A DNA stretch of 64,000 nt from Hyphomicrobiales bacterium. Its GTDB lineage: Bacteria > Pseudomonadota > Alphaproteobacteria > Rhizobiales > Rhizobiaceae. A model generated the notes under the pieces. The model searched no databases, was not told the DNA's origin, and saw only the letters and a list, made by a program, of their open reading frames with translations. The position numbers and the translations under genes were made by a program. How positions within the stretch are numbered: the first letter of the stretch is position 1; every line of letters begins with the position of its first letter. The DNA is taken from contig UBTY01000004.1 in NCBI GenBank assembly GCA_900468535.1, positions 91,635 through 155,634 of the forward strand. The letters are read 5' to 3'. Shown piece after piece: positions 17,316-25,898 of the stretch.

Positions 17316-18649
17316 CCAGCAACCCTGTCAGAAGGCTGCCGGTTGAGAACGGGGTCTCTGGCTGGGAGGCCATCAGTCAGCGCCTCTTTCCCTTGAGAAA
17401 ACTCGACGGCAACGTGTCTGCCGACTGGTTGGTCATCGGCGCCGGATTTGCCGGGCTCTCGGCTGCCCGACGCCTCCGGACACTGCGCCCGGGTGAAAAG
17501 ATCGTGCTGCTGGACGCCGGTGAGATCGGAAAAGGCACGTCGGGACGGAATTCCGGCTTCATGATCGACGTGCCGCACAATCTCTCGGCAAGCGAATATT
17601 CAAGCGGAGGCGACGAAGCGACACGGATCGAGATGGCGCAGAACCGCTCCGCCATCGCCTTTGCGCGGGAGGCCGCAGACGAGTTCGGGATGTCGCGCGA
17701 AACTTTCGACCCGGCCGGCAAGATCAATGCCGCGGCAACAACGCGGGGCATGAGGCTCAACGCGAACTTTGGGCACTCCCTTGGAGCGGCTGGCGAGAAG
17801 CACTTGTTTCTGAACGCCCAGGAAATGCTGGATCTAACAGGGTCGAACTACTACCTCGGCGGGCTTTACACGCCGGGCACGGTGTTGATCCAGCCTGCCG
17901 ACTACGTAAGGCAGTTTGCGGCGGGGCTAACAAGCACGGTCGACATCTTAGAGCGCTCGCCCGTGACCTCTTTGACAAGGCATGGTCGCGAGTGGACCGC
18001 GACCTGTCCGTCCGGAACAGTCACGGCGCCGAAGGTCATCCTCGGCGTCAACGGACACATCGATGATTTCGGCCATTTCGATGGGCGGTTGATGCACATC
18101 TTCGCCTATGCATCGATGACCGCTCCCTTTCCGGCGAGGTCTGCGATCGCGGGCAAGGAAAGATGGGCTCTCCTGCCGGCAGACGCCATGGGGGCGACGA
18201 TCCGGAAGATCACGTCCAACGGGCTTTCACGCATCGTCATCCGAACGCGATATACCTACGACACCAAGGTCGCCGTAAGCGAGCAACGCATGGCGAAGAT
18301 GGCTGCGGAACACCGTCGCTCGCTTGACGTACGGTTCCCGGAACTTGCCGGACTTCCCTTCGAGCACAGCTGGGCGGGACGACTTTGCCTCAGCCGCAAT
18401 CATTCGCCGGCATTCGGCGAGGTCGAGGAAGGCCTGTTTTCAGCATGTTGCGAAAACGGCCTCGGAACCGTGAAGAGCACGCTTGCCGGAATGATGGCAG
18501 CGGAACTCGCCACCTCGACCCCATCCCAGGAACTCACTCGGTACATGGATCACCCGGCGCCAACCAGGCTGCCGCCAGAGCCTTTCGCCTGGCTCGGGAT
18601 CAATTCGGTGATCCGCTTGCAGGAATTGCGTGCAGGTCGCGAGGGATGA
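17312..18649 (+). CDS. FAD-dependent amine oxidoreductase (DAO/PuuB-like)
   Basis: 445 aa, starting at the ATG that overlaps the ALDH stop. Dinucleotide-binding motif VIGAGFAGLSAARRL (about 42-56), followed by LLDAGEIGKGTSGRNSGF, which matches gamma-glutamylputrescine oxidase and sarcosine/D-amino-acid oxidase proteins. A C-terminal ACCENGLGTVKSTLAG segment contacts FAD. It would oxidise a secondary or primary amine to an imine/aldehyde in the cytoplasm. With a betaine-type transporter 80 bp downstream, a methylated amine or cyclic imino acid is a reasonable substrate class; the exact one is unknown. Confidence 0.85.
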   Translation: MTSNPVRRLPVENGVSGWEAISQRLFPLRKLDGNVSADWLVIGAGFAGLSAARRLRTLRPGEKIVLLDAGEIGKGTSGRNSGFMIDVPHNLSASEYSSGGDEATRIEMAQNRSAIAFAREAADEFGMSRETFDPAGKINAAATTRGMRLNANFGHSLGAAGEKHLFLNAQEMLDLTGSNYYLGGLYTPGTVLIQPADYVRQFAAGLTSTVDILERSPVTSLTRHGREWTATCPSGTVTAPKVILGVNGHIDDFGHFDGRLMHIFAYASMTAPFPARSAIAGKERWALLPADAMGATIRKITSNGLSRIVIRTRYTYDTKVAVSEQRMAKMAAEHRRSLDVRFPELAGLPFEHSWAGRLCLSRNHSPAFGEVEEGLFSACCENGLGTVKSTLAGMMAAELATSTPSQELTRYMDHPAPTRLPPEPFAWLGINSVIRLQELRAGREG

Positions 18650-18729
18650 TCCCTGGCCGCGCAATATGAAGTCTCCGCCGCTCGCAGGGCTTCAACGATA
18701 ATGGGAACGAAGAACTAGGAGTAAGAACA

Positions 18730-19581
18730 ATGAAGACATTGTGGAAGGCGCTTTGCGCTGCTGCAATGGTCGGGATCAGCATGCTCCCCGCCCGTGCAGA
18801 AGAAAAGACCATCAACATGGGCACCCTGTCATGGGAGGATTTGACGCCCATTACCGGCATCACCAAGAAGGTGCTCGAGGACGCCGGCTACACCGTCAAG
18901 GTAACCGAATTCTCAGAATGGGGTATTGCCTACGCAGCTCTCACCAAGGGCGACATCCAGGTTCTGGCCTCTCAGACAGACTATGTCGCCCAGGACTATT
19001 GGAACAAGAACAAGAATCGGCTCGAGAAAATATCGCCGGTTTCCCATGGGCTTTACCAGGCCATCGCGGTGCCGAAATACGTGCCCATCGACTCGCTTGA
19101 GCAGCTTAACGACAACGCGGATAAATTCGGCGGCAAGATCATCGGGATCGAACCAGGCTCGGGGCTGATGCGCGACGCGGCGGACGCCGTCAAGGATTAC
19201 GGCATCAAGCTGCAGCTCGTCGAAGGCAGCACCGCTGCGATGACGGCAGCGCTCAAATCCGCCTACGACCGCAAGGAGTGGGTTGCGGTCACCATCTGGG
19301 AGCCGTCATGGATGGTCCAGAAATATCCGGTCAAGTATCTGACTGACCCGAAAGGTGTCTTCCCACCGCCGCAGAGCTACTACTGGATTGGCCACAAGGG
19401 CTTTTCAGCCGACAACCCACATGCCCGCGAAGTTATGGCGAGTGTCTACGTCCCGCTCGCTGACATTACCGCGATCAATGGTGCCGTGAACGAAGGCAAG
19501 ACCATGGACCAGGCCGTCCAGGATTGGGTCGGTGCGCATGCTGATCTGATCAAGCGCTGGGAAAACATCAAGAAGGATTGA
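18730..19581 (+). CDS. Glycine-betaine/proline-type ABC substrate-binding protein
   Basis: OpuAC/ProX-like periplasmic protein, 283 aa, with a Sec signal ending LPARA near residue 23. AGGAG lies 8 bp before the ATG. Conserved elements are TLSWEDLTPITGI, a VLASQTDYVAQDYW segment, GIEPGSGLM and VAVTIWEPSWMVQKY, whose tryptophan is of the kind that cages quaternary ammonium ligands. It is the first gene of a four-gene importer. High-affinity quaternary amine uptake is likely; the ligand is not determined. Confidence 0.87.
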   Translation: MKTLWKALCAAAMVGISMLPARAEEKTINMGTLSWEDLTPITGITKKVLEDAGYTVKVTEFSEWGIAYAALTKGDIQVLASQTDYVAQDYWNKNKNRLEKISPVSHGLYQAIAVPKYVPIDSLEQLNDNADKFGGKIIGIEPGSGLMRDAADAVKDYGIKLQLVEGSTAAMTAALKSAYDRKEWVAVTIWEPSWMVQKYPVKYLTDPKGVFPPPQSYYWIGHKGFSADNPHAREVMASVYVPLADITAINGAVNEGKTMDQAVQDWVGAHADLIKRWENIKKD

Positions 19582-19664
19582 TGTCGCCACGGCCGTCCGG
19601 GCGCCGGACGGCCACTTCAAGCCCAAAGACAGAAGCCAGCACCAATTGGCTCAAGGGGATCGCT

Positions 19665-20756
19665 ATGAAAACCGTAAATACCGATACCAATGAAGTCCTG
19701 ATTGACTGCCAATCGCTGTGGAAGGTCTTTGGCGACAAGTCTGCCACCGCCATGAAGTCCATCGCCGAGCGCGGTCTTGGAAAGAAGGAAGTCCTCAAGG
19801 AATTCAACTGCGTCGTCGGCGTGTCGAACGCCAGCCTGCAGGTCCGGCGGGGCGAAATATTCTGCATCATGGGCCTGTCGGGCAGCGGGAAATCGACACT
19901 GATCCGGTTGCTGAACAAGCTGATAACGCCAAGCTCAGGCAAAGTGTTCGTAAAGGGTAAGGACATCGCGGCGCTGGCCCCGGTCGATCTCAGGCAGATG
20001 CGAGCAAAGAACATCGGCATGGTGTTCCAGAGCGTCGCATTGCTTCCGCACCGTACTGTTCTCGAGAACGCGGCCTTCGGGCTGGAAGTTCAGGGCATAC
20101 AGAAGGCCGAGCGCAACAAGACTGCGAAGGCGGCCCTGGAAACGGTCGGGTTGGCCGACTGGGTCGACCGCTATCCGAAAGAATTGTCCGGCGGGATGCA
20201 GCAGCGCGTCGGCCTTGCCAGGGCGCTTGCCTCCGATCCCGAAATCATCCTGATGGACGAACCCTTCAGCGCCCTCGATCCGTTGATCCGGCGCCAGCTC
20301 CAGGACGAGTTCCGGGAGCTCACCAAGTCGCTTGGCAAGTCGGCGGTCTTTATCACCCATGATCTCGACGAGGCCATCCGGATTGGCGACCGTATCGCCA
20401 TCATGAAGGACGGCGTCATCATACAAACCGGCACGGCCGAAGATATTATCCTCAATCCGGCCGATGACTACGTTGCCGAGTTCGTGGCAGGTATCTCGCG
20501 CCTGCATCTGATCAAGGCGCATTCGGTGATGCATAGCGTGAGCGAGTTCCAGCGGGCCGCCCCGAATGCCGACATTTCGTCGCTGGCGCGAACCACGCCG
20601 GACGCAGATATCGACGAACTGATTACCCTGACCATGCAGACAGACCGCGATGCAATTGCGGTGGTCGATAATGATCAGGTGGTCGGCGTCGTCACCCCCC
20701 GGAGCCTCCTAATGGGAGTGAAGGGAACCTCAAGTCACGATCGCGCGGCCGCTTGA
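19665..20756 (+). CDS. Glycine-betaine-type ABC ATP-binding protein with CBS region
   Basis: 363-aa ProV/OpuAA-type ATPase. It starts at the ATG after AAGGGG; the frame from 19578 adds non-conserved residues. A 50-residue N-terminal extension (SIAERGLGKKEVLKEF) precedes Walker A GLSGSGKST; the LSGGMQQR signature and MDEPFSALDP Walker B follow. The C-terminus ends in a CBS-like half (DRDAIAVVDNDQVVGVVTPRSLL), the osmosensing or nucleotide-sensing part of this family. It partners with the two following permeases. Confidence 0.88.
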   Translation: MKTVNTDTNEVLIDCQSLWKVFGDKSATAMKSIAERGLGKKEVLKEFNCVVGVSNASLQVRRGEIFCIMGLSGSGKSTLIRLLNKLITPSSGKVFVKGKDIAALAPVDLRQMRAKNIGMVFQSVALLPHRTVLENAAFGLEVQGIQKAERNKTAKAALETVGLADWVDRYPKELSGGMQQRVGLARALASDPEIILMDEPFSALDPLIRRQLQDEFRELTKSLGKSAVFITHDLDEAIRIGDRIAIMKDGVIIQTGTAEDIILNPADDYVAEFVAGISRLHLIKAHSVMHSVSEFQRAAPNADISSLARTTPDADIDELITLTMQTDRDAIAVVDNDQVVGVVTPRSLLMGVKGTSSHDRAAA

Positions 20757-20778
20757 GCGCCGGCAGGAGCTGAATGAC

Positions 20779-21627
20779 ATGGACATTTCAAGCTTCACAG
20801 ATACCTTCGACGAATGGACCGACACAGCGCTCGGATGGTTGGGCGACAATGGCGAGTCCGTGTTCGAGTTCATCAGATGGTTGCTGGAGGGACTTTATAA
20901 CAGCATCCTCTCGCTGCTTGAGCTTCCCCCCTTCTATGTGATCGCATTCGTGGTTGCGATCATCGGTTGGCGGCTCGTCAACAAGTGGTTCGCGATCCTC
21001 AGCGCCGTGGCGCTTGCGCTCTGCTTCTCGATGGGCCTTTGGCCGCAGACGATGAGCACTCTGGCACTTGTTCTGACCGCGACTGTCCTTGCGTTGGCCA
21101 TCGGCATTCCGGTCGGAATAGCAGCCGGCTTCTCAAAAGCGCTCAACAAATTCATGGAGCCGGGTCTCGACCTGATCCAGACGCTGCCGCCGTATATTTA
21201 CCTGCTGCCGGCAATTGCGCTGCTCGGCTATGGCCCGGCCACCGCGCTGATCGCGACCATCATCGTTGCCGTACCGCCGACGATCAGACTGACATCCCTC
21301 GGCATTCGCATGACGCCCAGGGAGTTCATCGAACTTGGCGAGGCGAGCGGGATAACTCCGGCGCAGATGTTCTTCAAGATCCGCCTGCCGTTCGCACTTC
21401 CAAGCATCATGGCCGGCATCAATCAAAGCCTGATGATGGCGTTTGGCATGGTGGTTATCGCCGGCATCGTCGGTTCCGGTGGGCTTGGCGAAACCATCTA
21501 CGGCGCCATCCGCACCCTTGATATCGCCACATCGATCAACGGCGCGATCGCGATCGTGGTTTTGACCATGGTGCTTGATCGCATCACACAGAGCGCCGCG
21601 CGTCTCGGAACGGGGAGGACGTCATGA
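20779..21627 (+). CDS. Glycine-betaine-type ABC permease (ProW-like), first
   Basis: 282 aa, about six membrane segments after a short N-terminus. Family hallmarks are LPPYIYLLPAIALLGYGPA and the EAA-like cytoplasmic loop EFIELGEASGITPAQMFFKIRLP. It is overlapped by the next permease by 4 bp, so the channel is a heterodimer of two homologous ProW-type subunits rather than the single ProW of E. coli. Confidence 0.87.
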   Translation: MDISSFTDTFDEWTDTALGWLGDNGESVFEFIRWLLEGLYNSILSLLELPPFYVIAFVVAIIGWRLVNKWFAILSAVALALCFSMGLWPQTMSTLALVLTATVLALAIGIPVGIAAGFSKALNKFMEPGLDLIQTLPPYIYLLPAIALLGYGPATALIATIIVAVPPTIRLTSLGIRMTPREFIELGEASGITPAQMFFKIRLPFALPSIMAGINQSLMMAFGMVVIAGIVGSGGLGETIYGAIRTLDIATSINGAIAIVVLTMVLDRITQSAARLGTGRTS

Positions 21628-22478
21628 ATACTTCGCTTTTGCAGTTTTCGCCGGGCGCCTTTCTGGCACCTGTTGTCGACTGGCTGAATACCAATCTCCA
21701 TCCATTGTTTTCAGCCATCAGCACTGTCGTTGAAGCGGTCCTGTCGGCAATCGAGGCGGCCCTTCTCGTGCTGCCGCCGCCTGCCATGATAGCGATCGTC
21801 GTCGTCGCTGCGTTCTTCGCCGTCAATCTTCGTGGTGCTGTCCTTGCCGGGCTTTGCCTCGGTTTCTGCTTCATCGTCGGGTTTTGGACGGCATCGATGC
21901 AGACTGTCGCGCTGGTGACCGTCGCCGTATTCATCTCCGTGGTCATTGCGTTCCCCGTTGGCGTGTTGTGTGCACGCTATCGGCCAATCGAAGCAGCCGT
22001 CCGGCCCGTCCTCGACGTCATGCAGACCGTGCCGCCATGGGTCTATCTTATTCCGGCTGTCATGGTTTTCAGTCTCGGGCGAGTGCCGGCGATCATTGCG
22101 ACGATCGTCTATGGGATCCCTCCGATGCTGCGTCTGACCACGTTGGCATTCAAACAGATACCGCGCGAATACATAGAGCTCGGTAGCGCGATCGGGGCGC
22201 ATCCACGGTCTGTGCTTTGGAAAATTGAGATTCCGCTCGCAAAGCAGACACTGCTCGTTGGCCTCAACCAGTGCATCCTGCTGTCCCTGGCGATGGTCGT
22301 CCTGGCCGGTCTGGTCGGCGCAGGCGGCTTGGGCGCGGAGGTAACCCGTGGACTGACGCGAATGGAAATGGGCCTCGGCTTACGGGCCGGGCTGGCAATC
22401 GTCGCCGTCGCCCTCCTGCTTGATCGCCTGAGCCGAGGGCTGCTTGATCGCAATCGCCCGTCTGTTGCTGCCAGGTGA
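21624..22478 (+). CDS. Glycine-betaine-type ABC permease (ProW-like), second
   Basis: 284 aa, homologous to the preceding permease: VPPWVYLIPAVMVFSLGRVP and EYIELGSAIGAHPRSVLWKIEIP are the matching channel and EAA loops. The ATG overlaps the previous stop. It ends 142 bp before the GlxA-like regulator. Two divergent paralogues in tandem suggest an old duplication. Confidence 0.87.
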   Translation: MNTSLLQFSPGAFLAPVVDWLNTNLHPLFSAISTVVEAVLSAIEAALLVLPPPAMIAIVVVAAFFAVNLRGAVLAGLCLGFCFIVGFWTASMQTVALVTVAVFISVVIAFPVGVLCARYRPIEAAVRPVLDVMQTVPPWVYLIPAVMVFSLGRVPAIIATIVYGIPPMLRLTTLAFKQIPREYIELGSAIGAHPRSVLWKIEIPLAKQTLLVGLNQCILLSLAMVVLAGLVGAGGLGAEVTRGLTRMEMGLGLRAGLAIVAVALLLDRLSRGLLDRNRPSVAAR

Positions 22479-22620
22479 CCGATGGCGGACACGTACTTCT
22501 GCATCTCAGGCTTCGCCCGCGTCGTTGCTCACAACACCACCGTCGTGGACGAGCGGGATCCACGCGCATACCGATTTTAAGATCGCTTGATGATGGGCTT
22601 TCGAAACAGGAGGCATGACG

Positions 22621-23631
22621 ATGAGACCCGAGGATTTTCGAACCGGGGAAAATGCACTCTCCGCCAAGCAGCTAAAGGTTGGCTTCGTGCTTGCACGGAC
22701 ATTCACGCTGTCGGCGTTTGCCCTTTTCGTAGACACCTTACGTCTTGCGAGTGATCAATTCGATCGCTCCGGAAGGGTGCGGGCCGATTGGCAGGTTCTG
22801 GGAAGCACGCGCCATCTCGTTACCTCAAGCTGCGGCGTCCAGGTCGCACCGACCTCCGACTTCATCGACCCGTCTCGCTTCGACTACATCGTGGTGGTCG
22901 GCGGGCTGTTGACCGTCGACCGACCGGTGGACGACGAGACCGTCGCGTTTCTGCGGCGCGCTGCTTCGCAACGCGTTCCCCTGATCGGGCTCTGCACCGG
23001 CACGTTCATCCTTGCCGAGGCCGGCCTCATGACAAACCACAATGCCTGCGTCAGTTGGCTCCATGTGCAGGCCTACAAGGAGCGGTTTCCGAGCCTGTCT
23101 GCTCGCTCGGATCGGCTCTTCAATCTCGACGCCCAGCGCGGCTCGTGTGCAGGCGGAACGAGCGCCGCCGACATGGCTGCGCTTCTTGTTCGCCGATACA
23201 TCAGCCACGAGGCAGAACGAAATGCGCTAGAAGTCCTGCAGATCGAGAAGGCTAGATCTCCAGGAGACGTACAGCCGCACCGGCCGCTCTATGAGAATTA
23301 CGAGGATGATCGCGTCAGGGCTGCGATGATCCTGATGGAACAGAACATGGAGTACGGCATATCGATCCCCGAACTCGCGTCCTCGGTCGGCCTCTCACGC
23401 CGGCAGCTTGAGCGTATCTTCATGGAGAAGGCAGGGATGTCGCCGGCGCAGGCCTACAAGCGCGTCCGACTGAAACGAGCAAAGGCACTGCTTGCAAACC
23501 CAAAACTGTCAATGATCGAAATCGCGCTCGATGTCGGCTTCGAAAACGCCTCACACTTCACGCGCGCCTTCAAGCGAACCTTCGGCGCAACGCCCTCGCA
23601 GGTGCGGGCAATGCCGTTGGAGGTGCACTGA
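22621..23631 (+). CDS. GlxA/GbdR-like regulator (DJ-1/PfpI plus AraC HTH)
   Basis: 336 aa. An AGGAGG at 22608-22613 sets the start at the second ATG (7-bp spacing); the ATG at 22615 is only 1 bp away and unlikely. The N-terminal DJ-1/PfpI-like domain (GLCTGTFILAEAGLM around the nucleophile-elbow Cys) is followed by a C-terminal AraC double HTH (ISIPELASSVGLSRRQLERIF and MIEIALDVGFENASHFTRAFKRTFG). This architecture is that of GbdR and CdhR, which activate betaine and carnitine catabolism. Position at the end of a betaine-type operon fits that role. Confidence 0.86.
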   Translation: MRPEDFRTGENALSAKQLKVGFVLARTFTLSAFALFVDTLRLASDQFDRSGRVRADWQVLGSTRHLVTSSCGVQVAPTSDFIDPSRFDYIVVVGGLLTVDRPVDDETVAFLRRAASQRVPLIGLCTGTFILAEAGLMTNHNACVSWLHVQAYKERFPSLSARSDRLFNLDAQRGSCAGGTSAADMAALLVRRYISHEAERNALEVLQIEKARSPGDVQPHRPLYENYEDDRVRAAMILMEQNMEYGISIPELASSVGLSRRQLERIFMEKAGMSPAQAYKRVRLKRAKALLANPKLSMIEIALDVGFENASHFTRAFKRTFGATPSQVRAMPLEVH

Positions 23632-23633
23632 GC

Positions 23634-24377
23634 ATGCCGCAGGTCGGAAAAATCACCGAGCTTTGGCGTTATCCCGGAAGCTCCGTGACTGGAGAGCAGC
23701 TCGACCATGCCGAAGTATCGGCCGACGGGCTGGTAGGCGACCGGCGCTACGCACTTGTCGAGGTGTCGACTGGCATCGTCGCTCATCCCGAACGGGATCG
23801 GCAATGGCAGAAGTGCGTGTTTGTGAGATCGCGGATGAGAGAGAACGGCGAGGTCGAGGTCATGGTCCCCGACCACGATTGGCGCGCCGTCCATGACCCG
23901 CAACTTGCCCTCGCGTTATCGCGTTTCTTCGGTTTTGACGTCGAGCTTCGTCCCTATGAGCGAACGCAGCCTGAAATGTCTGGCGTCGCGTTCGCAAAGG
24001 ATCGCTACGACGTCTCGCCATTGCATCTTCTCACAACCGCGTCGATTGGCCACCTGAAGTCAATTCATCCAACCGGCGATCCGAACCCAAGACGGTTCCG
24101 ACCGAATATCGTGGTCGAAACAGCGAAGGAGATAACCGGTTTTGCCGAACTCGCTTGGATCGATCAGCCCGTCCGGCTAGGTGACGTCGAGGGAATGGTG
24201 ATTGCCCCTACAAAACGCTGCGGCTTCACGATCATCGAGCAAGACGACTTGCCCAATGATCCGGAGATCTTGAGAAACATCATGAGGTTCGGCGGTCGCA
24301 ACATGGGCGTATATTGCGCCCCGGCGGGAAACGGTGTCGTGAGGGTTGGCGATCTCGTCAGCATTGACCGGGCATAA
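23634..24377 (+). CDS. MOSC-domain protein
   Basis: 247 aa, 2 bp after the regulator stop, so co-transcribed. The N-terminal MOSC beta-barrel part (ITELWRYPGSSVTGEQ, GLVGDRRYALV) is followed by the MOSC core (RFRPNIVVE, PTKRCGFTIIEQ, GVYCAPAGNGVVRVGD) with a conserved cysteine in KRCGF. MOSC proteins handle sulfur- or molybdenum-cofactor chemistry; in YiiM/YcbX and mARC they serve N-hydroxylated substrates. No iron-sulfur domain is fused here. A role in N-oxide or N-hydroxy amine metabolism would fit the amine operon but is a guess. Confidence 0.83.
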   Translation: MPQVGKITELWRYPGSSVTGEQLDHAEVSADGLVGDRRYALVEVSTGIVAHPERDRQWQKCVFVRSRMRENGEVEVMVPDHDWRAVHDPQLALALSRFFGFDVELRPYERTQPEMSGVAFAKDRYDVSPLHLLTTASIGHLKSIHPTGDPNPRRFRPNIVVETAKEITGFAELAWIDQPVRLGDVEGMVIAPTKRCGFTIIEQDDLPNDPEILRNIMRFGGRNMGVYCAPAGNGVVRVGDLVSIDRA

Positions 24378-24635
24378 AGCTGACGAGATCGGTCGCAAAG
24401 AACGATGCTAGCGGTCTACAACCAGATCTCTGAACGGCTTTGAGACATCAGCTTCGACTTGCATGTGCCGCAATGAGGGAAGGCGAATGCCGACCGTCTT
24501 CGAGCGATCGTGCTGCCGACGCCGAGAAGGCGGGCGCCGCGGCAAAGACGCCCAGCCGACGAATGCTTGCACGCATGATATGATGGCTGGCGGCTTCAGC
24601 GCGATGGAGCGCCGTCAGATTCGGGGAGCCTTGAA

Positions 24636-24902
24636 ATGCGAATTCACACGGCAATTGTCGGTGCGATGGTCGTGATCGGGCTGAGTGCCTGCACCACTTC
24701 AACCGCGGAGATTCAACCGCTTCCCGGCAGCCTGACATATGGGGGCAGAGTGGTTCACTCACCTTACAAGCCGGGGACCGTGATCAAGAACACGTTCCTC
24801 GGCAAGTTCGGCTATCGCATATCGGAGCGTTATGTCGTTCAACCGGATGGAACCCTTAAACTGACCTATCAGAACGCCGGGCAGGATTATTATATCGAAT
24901 GA
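24636..24902 (+). CDS. Small hypothetical lipoprotein
   Basis: 88 aa with a lipoprotein signal: MRIHTAIVGAMVVIGLSAC ends in lipobox LSAC (Cys19). The mature 70 residues form a small beta-rich domain with GTVIKNTFLGKFGYRISERYVVQ... and YQNAGQDYYIE, no recognised family. Ribosome site GGAG precedes the ATG. Monocistronic in appearance, with a minus-strand gene converging 37 bp downstream. Confidence 0.6.
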   Translation: MRIHTAIVGAMVVIGLSACTTSTAEIQPLPGSLTYGGRVVHSPYKPGTVIKNTFLGKFGYRISERYVVQPDGTLKLTYQNAGQDYYIE

Positions 24903-24939
24903 CCTGAAGCGGCCGGCTGGTCCTTCTGAAGGATCGCAG

Positions 24940-25413
24940 TCATCCGTCGCCGGCGAAATCGACGGATGAGATTTCAACCGACCACGTAAAGTCCTTGGGC
25001 GATGGGCTGCCCGGCAAGGTGTCCAGGCCTCGATAGTGATTGAGCGCCCAGCATGTTCCGTAGACCCCTTTCGGCTCGACAATCTTGTAGCTCGTCAGAT
25101 AATCCGAGTAAGCCTCGATACTGAAGCCCGGACGTTTTGCAATCAGTCGAAAACGGATCACGTTTGCCTGACGGTCGGAGCCGTTCGTGAACTGGACGAA
25201 AATGGGCTTGGCTGGGTCGAGGCAACCATCGGTTCCCGTGCTCGTCCCAACGACGAGACTGGCGGAGCCATTGCGGTCGGATTGCTGGACGTACACATAG
25301 ATGGCTACGGCGGCTGCGATCAATATTACAGCGACGAGAGCGATCAACGTCGGCCGCGGGAACAGGAAGTAACACGCCAGCACGACCGGAACCGCGAATA
25401 TCAATAGGACCAT
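24940..25413 (-). CDS. Hypothetical membrane-anchored protein
   Basis: 157 aa. Two hydrophobic segments at the N-terminus (about residues 3-17 and 22-42) are followed by a soluble domain with three cysteines (DGCLDP, YGTCW). IFVQFTNGSDRQANVIRFRLIAKRPGFS and DYLTSYKIVEPKGVYGTCWAL suggest a beta-sandwich facing the periplasm. No family recognised. Similar hypothetical proteins are common in rhizobia, as I recall. Confidence 0.6.
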   Translation of the reverse strand: MVLLIFAVPVVLACYFLFPRPTLIALVAVILIAAAVAIYVYVQQSDRNGSASLVVGTSTGTDGCLDPAKPIFVQFTNGSDRQANVIRFRLIAKRPGFSIEAYSDYLTSYKIVEPKGVYGTCWALNHYRGLDTLPGSPSPKDFTWSVEISSVDFAGDG

Positions 25414-25533
25414 TTGGTCTGCTCCATTTCAGTCATGAGCTAATGCAGGTGCAAGCCGTGTGCAAGGTCGATCGGCGGTCAGCGGCGGGGACTTCGTCGC
25501 TGAGACGGGACTGCTATCCATCCGATGATAGAG

Positions 25534-25795
25534 ATGAGACAAAACAACCTTCTAGCTCAACAGGTAGCGTTGAAGAAAGTTTTGCGAAGTCGGGGGTAAG
25601 TCGCTTCGAATCAAGGAGTTCGCCGACGGCGTCAACGCGCTGCCAGATACGGCCGATCGCCCGATTGCTGGCCTGTTCTCTTTACGACGTTCGGCGTCGC
25701 AAAGGGCGGCGCTGATGCAACTTGACGAAGAGTATATGCGTGATGTCTTATGTAAAAATACCTGGAGGCGAGAGAAGGCAACTGATCGCCGTCGG
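25534..25795 (+). pseudogene. Possible frameshifted DUF1127-like small gene
   Basis: From ATG 25534 one frame reads MRQNNLLAQQVALKKVLRSRG and stops in a G5 run (25592-25596). Removing one G joins it to a frame containing RSASQRAALMQLDEEYMRDVL, which resembles the LDD..LRDIGL core of DUF1127 proteins. The joined frame does not stop soon afterwards, so the C-terminus is not natural either. It is either a decayed small regulator-type gene or coincidence. The rest of 25414-25898 shows no gene. Confidence 0.25.
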
Positions 25796-25898
25796 ATAAT
25801 ACCAAATCTACAATCCATACCAGACTGCTATTGTAATCCTGAGTTGCCGATATTCTCTAGATATTGGCTGTCGTTGCATTCAAGCGTTGCGAGGCGTG

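Noticed and set aside
22615..22617. First ATG of the GlxA-like regulator as its start
   Set aside because: It lies 1 bp after AGGAGG; the ATG at 22621 has the proper 7-bp spacing.
25553..25612. tRNA-like TAGCTCAACAGGTAG followed by TTCGAATC
   Set aside because: D-stem, anticodon stem and T-stem do not pair and there is no acceptor stem or CCA, so it is not a tRNA.
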